Assembly (NCBI RefSeq): GCF_018991925.1
Contig: NW_024724368.1
Coordinates: forward strand, 597,596-661,595
Direction of reading: 5' to 3'
DNA length: 64,000 bases
Source: Homarus americanus
Taxonomy: Eukaryota > Arthropoda > Malacostraca > Decapoda > Nephropidae
The translations under genes were made by a program, and so were the position numbers. Numbering within the stretch: the first letter of the stretch is position 1; each line of letters opens with the position of its first letter. This document shows, one piece after another, positions 36,116-47,209 of the stretch. A model generated the notes under the pieces. The model was not told where the DNA came from, made no database searches, and saw nothing but the letters and a program-made list of their open reading frames with translations.

Positions 36116-37410
36116 ACCGTTAGATCATCTCAACAGTCGTTAAGGGACAGTAGTAGGTCGACAGTGCAATATACACCACCTCCCGAGTCTAATATCATCA
36201 GGACAGCCCACCTCGTTCCTCCCCTGCCACAGTTTACTTTCTCTGCCTATTGTTCACACTAGACATTTTTATGTGCCGAAATGAATTTTTTTTTTGTATT
36301 TATAATGTTTTGTGTATCCTATATGACCTTCCACTGTTTCATTTTTTTTATCTCGATACATTTTTCTTGTTAAAATCCTTCCAAGATCTATAATTAGTTA
36401 AATCTTGCAAATCCTAAAACATGGAATATCTAATAAGGAAGTTATACTGGAAGTGTTAAACGGGACGCAGATAGCTACATTTGGTATTTATCTTATGGTC
36501 TCCTCAATGATGGGATGACCACACTCTCGCCACTGTGACGTGTGTGTCGTCTGTATTGTTTACTTTTTTGTATATTTCTGATTGCGACAGTACAAAGTAT
36601 AATGGTCTCACATGGGTGAACTCCCGTTGGCAGGGGTTGTCTGCAAAACGAATAAAACGCTCCACAGTAATTTAAAATTCCGTAGATCTCCGAAAGATTA
36701 TAAGAGGTTAGTAGAAAACTAGTATCACTTTACATAATATATCTTCTGGTTTATACGGTTTTATGTTTCGTTGTCATGAAGAAACCAGAGATGACAGATT
36801 GGTCCTTGGATATATCATGAATTCAGGATTAGTTACATATGATTAGTTACATAGACCAATAATATCATACAGTACTAGGATTTCTGAATGTCATATACTT
36901 AAGTCAGCTTGAACATTTTTTTAATAGCTATAAGACCCTAAGTTCCCGTTCCAGCCGCAACTTAATATTATGGTTCCGGTGTATCCCATGTCATCACTGT
37001 GATTTAGTAACACCACCAAATTTAATATATACTTGGACTAGAACATCACTGTACGTCCTGGGGTGGTCACTGACTTCCACACAACTCTTATTACACAGTT
37101 ACGTGGAGGAAACACTTTACCTACGTTTGACATTACTGGAGATAGTCTTTTCACCCCTTGTATACGGGTTTCCTCTGAGTTGAATAAAATCGTCTGGAAA
37201 TAGCCTGGTAGTGAGGAGTGAGTGGAGATAGTCTACTAACACTCATCATGAACTAATGTTACTTCCTATTATCTTTAGCATGAATTTAATATAATCCAAC
37301 TTTAGAAATCAGTTACTGTGAGAGAGGCTTTGGGCGCCTGCAGGGTGAGGGTTATGGCAATGAGGTAAGATTCGAAAAATTAAGTATAATATAGTAGATG
37401 TACTAATTTA
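36116..37410. other. Unassigned sequence, about 1.3 kb
   Basis: No supported feature. Confidence 0.45.
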
Positions 37411-37412
37411 TG

Positions 37413-37650
37413 ACAACACCTCCCTCCACCACAATACCTCTCTCTCTCTCCACCACAACACCTCTCTCCCTCCACCACAACACCTCTCTCCCTCCACCAC
37501 AACACCTCTCTCCCTCCACCACAACACCTCTCTCCGTCCACCACAACACCTCTCTCCGTCCACCACAACACCTCTCTCCGTCCACCACAACACCTCTCTC
37601 CGTCCACCACAACACCTCTCTCCGTCCACCACAACACCTCTCTCTCTCCA
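37413..37650. repeat. 22-bp minisatellite (CACAACACCTCTCTCCSTCC type)
   Basis: About 11 units of 22 bp ending AC; the left ones carry CCCTCC and the right ones CCGTCC, so a variant has spread along one side. Confidence 0.95.
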
Positions 37651-39100
37651 CTCCTACGCGTCTCTCAATGAAACACATCATATATTCAACTTTTATAAAT
37701 AGTACAGTACATAGTGTTGAACATAATGATCCCTTAATATGTTGATGCAATAACAACTTGTCACTGAAAGGCTATGATGAACCATTGTATCGGGTATGGA
37801 AGTGTGGGGGAAAGATTGAAAGGTGTGGATGGCTTGAAAGGAGGTGTGGAAGAAAGGATTGAAAGGAAGAAAAGTTTGGCAGAGGAACAAGGTGTGAAAG
37901 AAGAAATAGAGTGACTATGATACTTAAGTTTTACTGAAGACTTGTGATGTGAGCTCCTACTGTAGACCTAACTGACAAGAGAGTAGTTAGACCTATACAG
38001 TTTAATGGTTAGAGTAATTTAGCGGAAAGGAAAGGGGAAGAGGAGGAGAAAAGTAAAAATGAATGATTGGAAGAAGGAGAAAGGAAATAGCGATAGTAGA
38101 GAGAGAAGGAAAATGAAGGAGAGAAAGTGTGTGAAGAAATATAATTTAAACGATTCATTTGTGTTCATATCAAAGCATCCAACACTACTGAACAAAAGTC
38201 TAGGGGTATCTAATATCTTCCACGTCTCAACTCCTTTTGTTCGGGTTTATTTATCGCCTTCCTTTATATCCTATTAGTGTTAAGTCCAGGTTCTACTTTA
38301 CTGTAGCTTTTGTATGATTATATGCACGTTATTTATGTTTGCTGCTTTGCTTTATTGCATTTAAAAACAGAAGCTCATTAAAGGGAACTCCTAACAACAA
38401 GTCAGAACTACCAACTGTTATAATCACCCTCACAGTGTTTGGCAAAATGATTAAAGATTCTATTATACAGTAGCTGACTGTACAGTAAATCATTTTACAT
38501 GTAAACAGCAAAACATGTTCATAAATACCTCTGCATGGCAGAGCACGTGTCTATGAAAATATAATGTGGAAAAATTAGTGTATGAGGAAAGGCATTCGCA
38601 TCAAAACACCTGTGATACAGAGCCTTTATATGATAAAACTCTTGTGTAACAAACGGCAGTGTAAGAAAATTCTTATATGGCAAAACTCAGTCTAAATAAA
38701 CCAAGTCTACCCACGCGCGTGAGCAGAGCTTATTATGTGTTGGCCAAGATGGATATTCTTGCCATATATTCTGATTTTCTCATCCCCTAGGACACCATCA
38801 TTCAGTTAGCCACTTGTACTTCTCATGTAATCATTATTTTTATGATATTCTTATTATTAAAAATTATTATTATTATTATTATTATTAACAATCTTCTTCT
38901 CTATATTATTAGTTATACTCAAGATTTTGCTGCCAGTATTAGTGTAAAAGTAATTAAGTAATCAGAAGCATATGGGCTAGCTATTTACTGGGGGGGGAGC
39001 AGAAGAAATACAAGAATTAAATAAAATAGTTAAAGAAAATAATAAAATTTGTTAATGAGTATAATAACCATCATACTCTCTCCCCAAGTAGAGGTGTAGA
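37651..39100. other. Unassigned sequence with weak repeats
   Basis: Contains a short (ATT)n at 38866-38886 and degenerate TTGTGTAAC-type words (38640-38670). No gene recognised. Confidence 0.4.
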
Positions 39101-39105
39101 GGTGT

Positions 39106-39258
39106 TCAATTTATCAATATGGCCACTAGACATATTACAAATGACAAGGCTTTTCTCTGTTTTTCATCCTTTGGAGATACAGAAAACCTCAAATTTTTAT
39201 CATGTAGTCTGTAATTTGATATGCATCCCAATACAGAGCATTTATCAGGCACTGTCAT
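39106..39258 (-). pseudogene. THAP-domain fragment (P-element/THAP9-like)
   Basis: The minus-strand frame from ATG at 39258 reads MTVPDKCSVLGCISNYRLHD then NLRFSVSPKDEKQRKALSF before losing similarity and stopping at 39106 (50 residues). This is the N-terminal third of a THAP zinc-finger domain: the CxxxxC pair, the GC.SNY segment and the FS..PKDE..R motif. THAP domains bind DNA and occur at the N-terminus of P-element-type transposases and of host THAP proteins. The second Cys-x2-His pair and the AVPTIF box are absent, so the domain is incomplete. It may be an exon ending in an intron or a decayed transposon piece; the second is more likely in this context. Confidence 0.6.
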
Positions 39259-39284
39259 AGAGCTTCGCACCACGACGGCCAACT

Positions 39285-39365
39285 GCTTACGTAACAGAAC
39301 ACTTGTGTAACACAATGTTCATGTGATAACACAATTTTGTAACACCATGATTATGTAACAAAACA
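39285..39365. repeat. Degenerate tandem words (TTGTGTAACACAATGTTCAT type)
   Basis: Four imperfect units of about 18-20 bp containing TGTAACA. Similar words occur at 38640-38670. Confidence 0.5.
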
Positions 39366-39457
39366 TAATTAAATATTAAATGGTAAAACATTTTGAGCAA
39401 AATGTTTTGAAAGTCAAAGCTCTATGTAGATACTGTGTAGAATAATTGTGAAAATGT

Positions 39458-39460
<3 letters not shown>

Positions 39461-39493
<33 letters not shown>
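39461..39493. repeat. (TG)n microsatellite
   Basis: About 16 pure TG units. Confidence 0.97.
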
Positions 39494-39494
<1 letters not shown>

Positions 39495-39772
39495 CTCCAG
39501 GAGTGGGTATCAGCGGCATCACACATGACTGCCTCAGGCGCCTCATCACTACACCAGTGACCACACTCGTCTTACAACTTTCGTATTCTGCTTTACCAAT
39601 TTATTAATATATTGTATATGTTAAAAAAAAGACGCAACTTACTGATTTTTTATATAAAGGAGATATTGACCATTGATTCTATAACATCAATATTTGTGTT
39701 ATTAGCTAAAACTCTTAGACCACACTCAGTGCAGAGCAACCACTTAATAAATCACAACCAGAATTTTTTATT

Positions 39773-40344
<572 letters not shown>

Positions 40345-40820
40345 AGAAAGTTGTATGCTTACAAAAGTTGTATGTTCAAGAAGGTGGAAGAAGGCTGTAT
40401 GCTCAAGAAGGTGGAAGAAGGCTGTATGTTCAAGAAGGTGGAAGAAGGCTGTATGTTCAAGAAGGTGGAAGAAGGCTGTATGTTCAAGAAGGTGGAAGAA
40501 GGCTGTATGTTCAAGAAGGTGGAAGAAGGCTGTATGTTCAAGAAGGTGGAAGAAGGCTGTATGTTCAAGAAGGTGGAAGAAGGCCGTATGTTCAAGAAGG
40601 TGGAAGAAGGCCGTATGTTCAAGAAGGTGGAAGAAGGCTGTATGTTCAAGAAGGTGGAAGAAGGCCGTATGTTCAAGAATGTGGAAGAAGGCTGTATGTT
40701 CAAGAAGGTGGAAGAAGGCCGTATGTTCAAGAAGGTGGAAGAAGGCCGTATGTTCAAGAAGGTGGAAGGAGTATGTACAGTTGTTCAAGAAGGTGGAAGG
40801 AGTATGTACAGTATGTTAAA
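40345..40820. repeat. 27-bp minisatellite, about 15 units
   Basis: Unit GAAGGTGGAAGAAGGCTGTA followed by TGTTCAA. Because 27 is divisible by three and the unit has no stop codon in most frames, it gives five overlapping frames of 132-174 residues on both strands (for example a nine-residue FKKVEEGCM repeat). A T/C polymorphism (CTGTATG or CCGTATG) alternates along the array. No flanking gene structure supports translation. Confidence 0.95.
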
Positions 40821-41760
40821 ACAGGTAGAAGAGGTTTGTGTAGTACAACTATATAAGAAACAACATAAAGAATAGATCATAACCAAGTGAGGAACCGAGA
40901 TAACGAAAACAGAAGCAAATCGACAGACAGAATGCAAATAATATAGTGACGTAAAGGGAAGTAGACGAGAAGCACACGGAGACAATAATATAAAGGCGAC
41001 AGAAGGATGATGGTCGATGAGGCAGGGGGTGAGGCGATAGGACACAGTGAAAAAAAATTCGAGTCAGATGAACTTAGAAAGAAAACGAAAGAAGATGTAC
41101 AGTCATGGATACCATACAGTATATAGGGGAAGCAGATGAATGGAAGATAGAAAAGAAAGAATAATGGGTGAATCAAAGAGGGACAGAGGAAAATATAACT
41201 AACAGAGCAGTGAGACTTGAAAAGAGACAGAGAAAGTGACAAATAGAGGACGCAAGAAGGGGGCGGAGGAAGGACTCGCCTTACTCCACGTCTCCCCGAT
41301 CAGGGTGTAGTAAGCCAACACGCCTCAGGCACCCTACTGGTCCACACAACTGACACTCTACACCGGAAACCGTTTTCTCACACCCACTAGCCTAGTGACT
41401 TTACCATACAGTACACATCCCCAAAACTCATGGCTGGCTTTTACCAGCCATATATAGGTTGTACTGAATACCTTATGTTTTATGTCAATGTGCCCTTGGA
41501 GAAACACCGAGGCATTTTATGAGAAACATAAACAACATAATCCAATGTTTCATAAGGTGTCTCCACCAGCACAAGTTGAGAGTCTATAGGCCACTTGGAA
41601 TAGACTAGAGAGAACAAACACTAAGAATGACCAAATAGCATCTTCATAAAAGGTCGATGTCGAGGAGATAGAGCGAGACGGCAGAGGAAGTAACTAATGT
41701 ATGTGCTCGTGGAGATCCTTTAGTGCCTTTTCCCCACCGCGCCAAGCTACACACAAATGT
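40821..41760. other. Unassigned sequence
   Basis: Purine-rich and without supported features. Confidence 0.45.
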
Positions 41761-41864
41761 ATTTTTCACATTATGCATCACGGATATTCAGCGTCGGGTG
41801 CCATAAGCTTAAAGACGTGTACCCAGCAGTAGAGGGGAGGCCTGCCATTGTTGGTGGGGAGGTC

Positions 41865-42045
41865 CTATACACTTACACACGCCTCCATCCCTCTCGTCTG
41901 AAGGGCAGACCTTGTGAGATCCCCCGAGGTCCCAATAGACCTTCTCACAGAGCTCCTGAGCCCTCCGTGGTCCCCTGTGAACTCCCCGAGTCTCTCGATG
42001 TCCTCACTGTGCTCCGAGGAGAATGTGTTGCAGGAGTATATCTGG
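41865..42045 (-). other. Gene-like GC-balanced block; candidate exon, strand uncertain
   Basis: On the minus strand an acceptor-like TTCACCCCAG at about 42046 leads into a phase-0 frame, IYSCNTFSSEHSEDIERLGE then FTGDHGGLRSSVRRSIGTSG and DLTRSALQTRGMEAC, ending at TGT|GTAAGTGTAT (GT near 41878), also phase 0. On the plus strand the same bases are open as RSPEVPIDLLTELLSPPWSP and VNSPSLSMSSLCSEENVLQE. Composition and the paired phase-0 sites make the minus reading slightly better. I recognise no family, and three open frames in 180 GC-rich bases can arise by chance. Confidence 0.25.
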
Positions 42046-42061
42046 GGTGAACGATGGTTTA

Positions 42062-42600
42062 GATACACAAGCGTTAATAAGCATACATATACAGACCATG
42101 CCTTTGCACCTCCTTCATGACCTTTAACCACCAATTGCTTCATGAGCTTTTTCTTTTACCTGTCTGGTTACTAATATGCCTGCTGGAATACTGTATTTGT
42201 GCACTATATATTCTGTATTGCAAAATTATATAAATTTAACGACTTGTATGACTCAGTTGACTGTCAAGAAATAATTCCAAGAAGACTGGACAGTTCGCCA
42301 ACTCCACTGGCTAACAAATACCTTGCAATATTATCTAAAATCAATTAACATTCAGGTTCCTAATTATTGTTGGGTAGACTGAAGTAAAAGATGTAATGAA
42401 CTTACCCATAGATTCACCCTGCCGTGGAAATCTAACACGAGACCTCTAACAGACTCTAATTATTCAGTGGTCATAACGATTTATGGTAACGATATTTCGT
42501 AAATCCAAATACAGTATATCGTCATGACTAAGTTCAGTAAATTGATGGTAATGTTGTATGACTGTTTCCTTCATTGTGAAGTACCCATCGAAGTTGTGTA
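42062..42600. other. Unassigned sequence
   Basis: No supported feature. Confidence 0.4.
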
Positions 42601-42609
42601 GGAGACTGG

Positions 42610-43120
42610 TGCTCCCCAAGACTACGTGTTCCCCGAGGTTGTGTTCCCTGAGGTTGTGGTCCCTGAGGCTGTGTGTTCCCTGAGGTTGTGTTCCCTGAGG
42701 CTGCGTGTTCCCCGAGGTTGTCTTCCCTGAGGTTGCGTGTTCCCTGAGGTTGAGTTCCCCGAGGTTGTGTTCCCTGAGGCTGCGTGTTCCCCGAGGTTGT
42801 GTTCCCTGAGGCTGCGTGTTCCCTGAGGTTGAGTTCCCCGAGGCTGCGTGTTCCCCGAGGTTGTGTTGTTCCTTGTGGCTGTGTGTTCCCCGAGGTTGTG
42901 TTCCCTGAGGTTGAGTTCCCCGAAGTTGTGTTCCCTGAGGCTGCGTGTTCCCCGAGGTTGTGTTCCCTGAGGCTGCGTGTTCCCTGAGGTTGAGTTCCCC
43001 GAAGTTGTGTTCCCTGAGGCTGCGTGTTCCCTGAGGTTGTGTTCCCTGGGATTGCGTGTTCCATGAGGTTGAATGTCTCACTTAGGTTGAATGTCTCACT
43101 TAGGTTGAATGTCTCACTTA
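42610..43120. repeat. 15/17-bp alternating minisatellite (TTCCCYGAGGYTGYG type)
   Basis: About 28 short units of TTCCCTGAGGTTGTG or TTCCCCGAGGCTGCGTG, spaced alternately 15 and 17 bp, so the true higher-order unit is about 32 bp or multiples. It ends in three 20-bp units of TTGAATGTCTCACTTAGG. Minus-strand frames of 205 and 234 residues (ASGNTTSGNTQPQGTQ repeats) are artefacts. Confidence 0.92.
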
Positions 43121-43224
43121 GTTTGTGCTTTCCTGGACCGAGAGTGAAACACGACCTTACCTTTAAAGGACTACTTGGCATTTGTAGTCTTGGTGATGAA
43201 GGGCGAGACCTGTGACTGCCATAA

Positions 43225-43590
43225 CACCAACACCACAACCATCACTATCGCCGCTGCCAGCATACAAACCACCAACACAATCACCACCGATATGACAATT
43301 ACTAAAGCCGCTGCCACCACCACCACAACATACAGCAAGCAAATCCATCACCACCAACAACACCACTACTACCAATACCACTACCACCAAAACCACCACC
43401 ACCACAGCCGACACTATCACCACTGTCACCATATACTTAACAGCCGATACAGTCACCGCAATCTTTTATCACTACAACCATCACCTTTACAACCAAAACC
43501 ATTAGAACCGTCACCACAACCACCACTGCCATCATAACCACATCCACCGTAACCACTACTACCAACACAAACACCAGCACAGACTTATCA
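43225..43590. repeat. ACC/CCA trinucleotide-rich tract
   Basis: Degenerate (ACC)n with frequent AAC and ATC triplets. Open in several frames. Confidence 0.85.
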
Positions 43591-43697
43591 TCCGCCTCTT
43601 CCTGCTGTGGTCTGACTCTCAACTCTGACCTATCACCTCTCGCTTGCCGTCTCTTATCGCCCTTCACCGACGTCTGCGTAGGATTCTTATCCTGTCC

Positions 43698-43700
<3 letters not shown>

Positions 43701-43734
<34 letters not shown>
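43701..43734. repeat. (GA)n microsatellite
   Basis: Seventeen GA units. Confidence 0.97.
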
Positions 43735-43736
<2 letters not shown>

Positions 43737-43754
43737 AAATTATGATGCACTAGC

Positions 43755-43890
43755 ATAAGAACATAAGAGTGAAGGAAACTACAGTAGGCCTATTGGCTCA
43801 TATTAGACAATCTTTTTTACACCCAGCTATTATAATGTAATTCATCAGCCCAAACTATATTTGAAACTTTGAGTTAGTTTGTGAAGTGAA
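43755..43890 (-). mobile_element. CR1 LINE 3' fragment, same subfamily as 22.5 kb
   Basis: CATAAGAACATAAGAGTGAA then GGAAACTACAGTAGGCCTAT correspond to the 22541 fragment, including CCCAGC/CCCAAC and TATATTTGAA blocks downstream. Only about 135 bp are recognisable. Confidence 0.75.
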
Positions 43891-44535
43891 AAAGAATTTA
43901 AAAAATACCCCGAAAGTTTTTGGTGATTTTCTGCTGGCATGTTAAGGATGGTAACGGTCACCTGTGTTGTTCAAAGGACGCTGATTAGGTTTAGCCGAGG
44001 CCTTCACTGCCTTTTGGAGACCAGCGAGTATACCACGGAGAAGCTCCGTATGTCTAACCAGGTTCTCCCTCTCTTTATTAGTCCGAAAGAGTGTGGCCCT
44101 TCTGAGAAGTTACACAAAATAAGTCTGTCTTGTAGGCGTCGTTAACATTATTACTAAATATGAGTCACCATTATCCCTTGTATTCACTGTGAAGTAAATT
44201 TAAATTTTAATGTAAATTGAGTTGATACGAAAGAAATTGTGAAGAAACATAACTAATGAGAAATACTTAATTTTTAAATTGAATTATCTTCATATGAATT
44301 ATATATTGATATTTTCTTATAGTTCTATCCTGGTAGAGAGATAAGCACCATCTGGTGGCAACTTTAAGTTATTATCTTTCTTAGTAACCTACAAGGTCTT
44401 ACAGTGGGAATACTAGTAGTGCCACACTAAACTATTCCAAGCAATTATTACCCCCACAAACTAACAAACAATTAAAAAGCAACAAAGGGCAACACACGTG
44501 ATGCCAAGAGTTTATCATAGTCTACTGAGATGTAC
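43891..44535. other. Unassigned sequence
   Basis: A plus frame 43939-44145 is unrecognised. No other feature. Confidence 0.4.
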
Positions 44536-44540
44536 ATAAC

Positions 44541-44709
44541 GTCTCTCTCTCTCTCTCTCATGGCTGATTATCCTCCAACACTCTCTTCCTCCCTCCTATC
44601 CACCCCCTTTTCTTCCACTCACTCTTCTTTCCATCCCCTTTGGCTCGATTGTCCTCCCTCTCTCCCATTCACTTTCTTTTACCTCCACCCCCTCACCCTT
44701 CCTTCCATT

Positions 44710-44753
<44 letters not shown>

Positions 44754-44820
44754 CTCCTCCTATTCGCTCCACGTCCTTTCCCTTTCCTCCTCTTGGCCCA
44801 GCATTATTTTTTCTCCCAGC
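44541..44820. repeat. CT-rich tract with two (CT)n microsatellites
   Basis: Pure (CT)n at 44541-44559 and 44711-44750 inside pyrimidine-rich DNA. Confidence 0.93.
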
Positions 44821-45002
44821 AGACATTGGCTAGTTTGTTGTGCACCTTCATATTCATTCTGTGAGCAGTAGCGCATAAAGGATTACAGAGTAGATGTGAC
44901 AAAGAGCGCTTATACAGACCAGAGTAGTCAAAATATTGGAGCATTGAATGTTGCAAAGTATTTACAGTACATTGTTTGTCTAGTTCACTACATAGAAGTT
45001 GA

Positions 45003-45006
<4 letters not shown>

Positions 45007-45091
<85 letters not shown>
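45007..45091. repeat. (TA)n microsatellite, 85 bp
   Basis: Pure TA. Flanking SINE sequence is not evident here, unlike at 34.7 and 57.6 kb. Confidence 0.97.
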
Positions 45092-45093
<2 letters not shown>

Positions 45094-45379
45094 ACAAATA
45101 GTGGTACTTTACACCGCCGTCTCGCAAAGCCATCATTAACGAAAAAAAAATCACTCAGGTCTCTATTGTGTCCAAATTTTCCCTTCGTAGCTCATAAAGT
45201 AACTTAGATATCACCCGAATAAGCAAGCAATGAAAAGCACAAATAAGCAAATAATCGGAGAGGAAGAAATACTGGGTATATATACTTTTTTGGATATTGT
45301 GTTCTCGGGGAACAGGTTGTGCACTTTACCTGAGGATGTGAGAATGAACTGGGTAGGGAGACGTAGAATATGGCCTTGG

Positions 45380-45955
45380 GTAGCGTTGTGTGCCACAGTG
45401 TGTCTAGAGGTAGTGTAGCGTAACAAAGTGTAGTAGTAATGTGTAGTGCAGTGTGTCAAGATGTACCCAAGCGATGGTGTCGTGTAGTGTGTTGTGTAAT
45501 GCCTTGAAAGATACCTGGGAGGAGAATAGTGGAGTGTGGTGTGGCAGGGTGTACCGTGGAGGAGGTTAGTGTAGTGTGGTGTACCAAGTAGATGTTTAGT
45601 GCAGTGTGGTTGAAGCAGGGTGAACCGTGGAGCAGGTTAGTGTAGTGTGGTGTAGCGGGGTGTACCTGCGAACAGTTCAGTGTAGTGTGATGTAGCAGGG
45701 TGTACCAAAGAGCAGTTTAATGTAGTGTTGTGTTACAGGGTGTACCTACGAACAATTTAGTGTGGTGTGGTGTTGTTTGGTGTGATGTGGTGTGGTGTGA
45801 TATGGTGTACCATGCCGCATTTTAGTGTGGTGTTGTGTTACAGGGTGCACTTATGAACAGTTCAGTGCAGCAAGGTGTACCTGCGGTTAGTGTAGTAGAG
45901 TGTTGAAGAGTATGCCAAGGATAGGTGTAGTGTAGTTTAGTGTACAGCGTGTGAG
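45380..45955. repeat. Diverged minisatellite (GTGTAGTGTGGTGTAGCAGG type), about 55-60 bp units
   Basis: About nine units containing AGTGTAGTGTGGTGTA, GCAGGGTGTACC and a variable AAGAGCAGTTTAGT segment. Confidence 0.85.
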
Positions 45956-45999
45956 GAGAAACAAGACAGTCACGGCAACAGGAGTTGACGTCTCTTAAG

Positions 46000-46740
46000 T
46001 GCTGGTAGGAGACTCTCCCATCCCCTTCTTACTTCTCCTCAGCTACCTCTCCTCCCATCCACCTTCGCCTAAAAAACCCTCATCCCCCTTCACTGTTCCC
46101 CCACCTTAACTACCCCTCCTCCCCCCAACTTCCCCAAAATACCTCTTATCCCTCTTCATCCATTCCCCACCTCAACTACCTCTCTTCCCCTCAATCTTTC
46201 AACTTCCCTTTCCCCCTTCTCCCGCAACCTACCCTCTCTTTCCCCAACCCTTCTCCCCTCATTCCATCTATCTCTCCTCCCCGATATCCTTCTAGCCTTT
46301 CTCCCACTCCTCTATAACGTTTCCCACATTTTCCCAGCCTCTCCTTCCTCTCCCCCTCACTTTCACCTTAACCTTTCCTCGCCCTCCCTCGTTCTCTCCA
46401 AATAATCCCTCTAACTTTCCCCACTCTCCTAAAATCTCTCCTTTTCCCTCCCAGTTCTCTACATTTTCCCTCCAATCTCCTGCATATTTTTCCCCGACAC
46501 CTCCATCCCACTGCAGCTAAGTCTATTCACCAGTGCCAATCATTCCTTCTCTCCCACTGCCTCCCCTGCCTCCTACCTTCTCTCTCTTCATTCCCCTCTA
46601 TCTCTCTCCCCCTCCCCCTCCCTCTCTCCCCCTCCCCGCATGTTCGCTTCCCCCTCCACTACTACTTGTTCTCCCTCTTCCCCATTGCCTATCCTTCCTG
46701 CTTCCCGCCACCCTGGTGGACAGTTCCTTTCGATATCACA
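46000..46740. repeat. Pyrimidine-rich low-complexity region
   Basis: C/T-rich with TCTCCTCCCC and ACTACCTCTC words, no fixed period. Plus-strand Pro/Ser/Leu frames are artefacts. Confidence 0.8.
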
Positions 46741-46789
46741 ACACCCACGGACCCGCCTAAACGACTGACCACACAATCATTATCTCCAA

Positions 46790-47209
46790 CACATTGCCAA
46801 AGTGAGAGTTCTTGACCACATACATAACCTGCAGATTGAAAAAGACATCACACAGACCATCTCCACTGACGACTATCTTATCAATGTCTGTGGGAGGGCT
46901 GGAAGTGCTGTCATTGTGACTCAGACTAACGGTAATGTAATAGAGATAGGAGGTAGGATTTTGTTGAAATTTGTTGAAGACACTGCCATTGACTCATCAC
47001 TGACTCCTTATCCTCACTTCTTGCTCTTGATACCCTAAATTCAGTTTGTTACCCGCTTGTCTCTGGAGCCAGACACAAGCCTATATGTCTTGTTGACGAG
47101 GGTATCAGGATCAAGCAGCTGTGGATCCCCTTTCACACAGGCTTTAGTGAATATGATAGAGTTGATGCCTTAGCTAAACTCGCGTCCAACAATGACAATG
47201 TTCAGTGCC
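46790..47209 (+). mobile_element. I-clade LINE RNase H domain fragment, cut by duplication copy 2
   Basis: The frame 46802-47038 reads ISTDDYLINVCGRAGSAVIV then TQTNGNVIEIGGRI, matching the first strands of a retrotransposon RNase H (TDGS..P.TGRAGSAVV). After a frame change the next segment reads ALDTLNSVCYPLVSGARHKP and IKQLWIPFHTGFSEYDRVDA then LAKLAS, the WIPSHVG...D.ADALAK end of the domain. The catalytic TD is kept. The frame ends abruptly at 47210, where duplicated sequence begins. Confidence 0.8.

Noticed and set aside
40345..40820. CRISPR-like regularity of the 27-bp array (and of the 23-bp arrays)
   Set aside because: No unique spacers: units are contiguous, and the context is eukaryotic.
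42464..43238. 205- and 234-residue minus frames with SGNTQPQGTQ repeats
   Set aside because: Translation of the 15/17-bp minisatellite.
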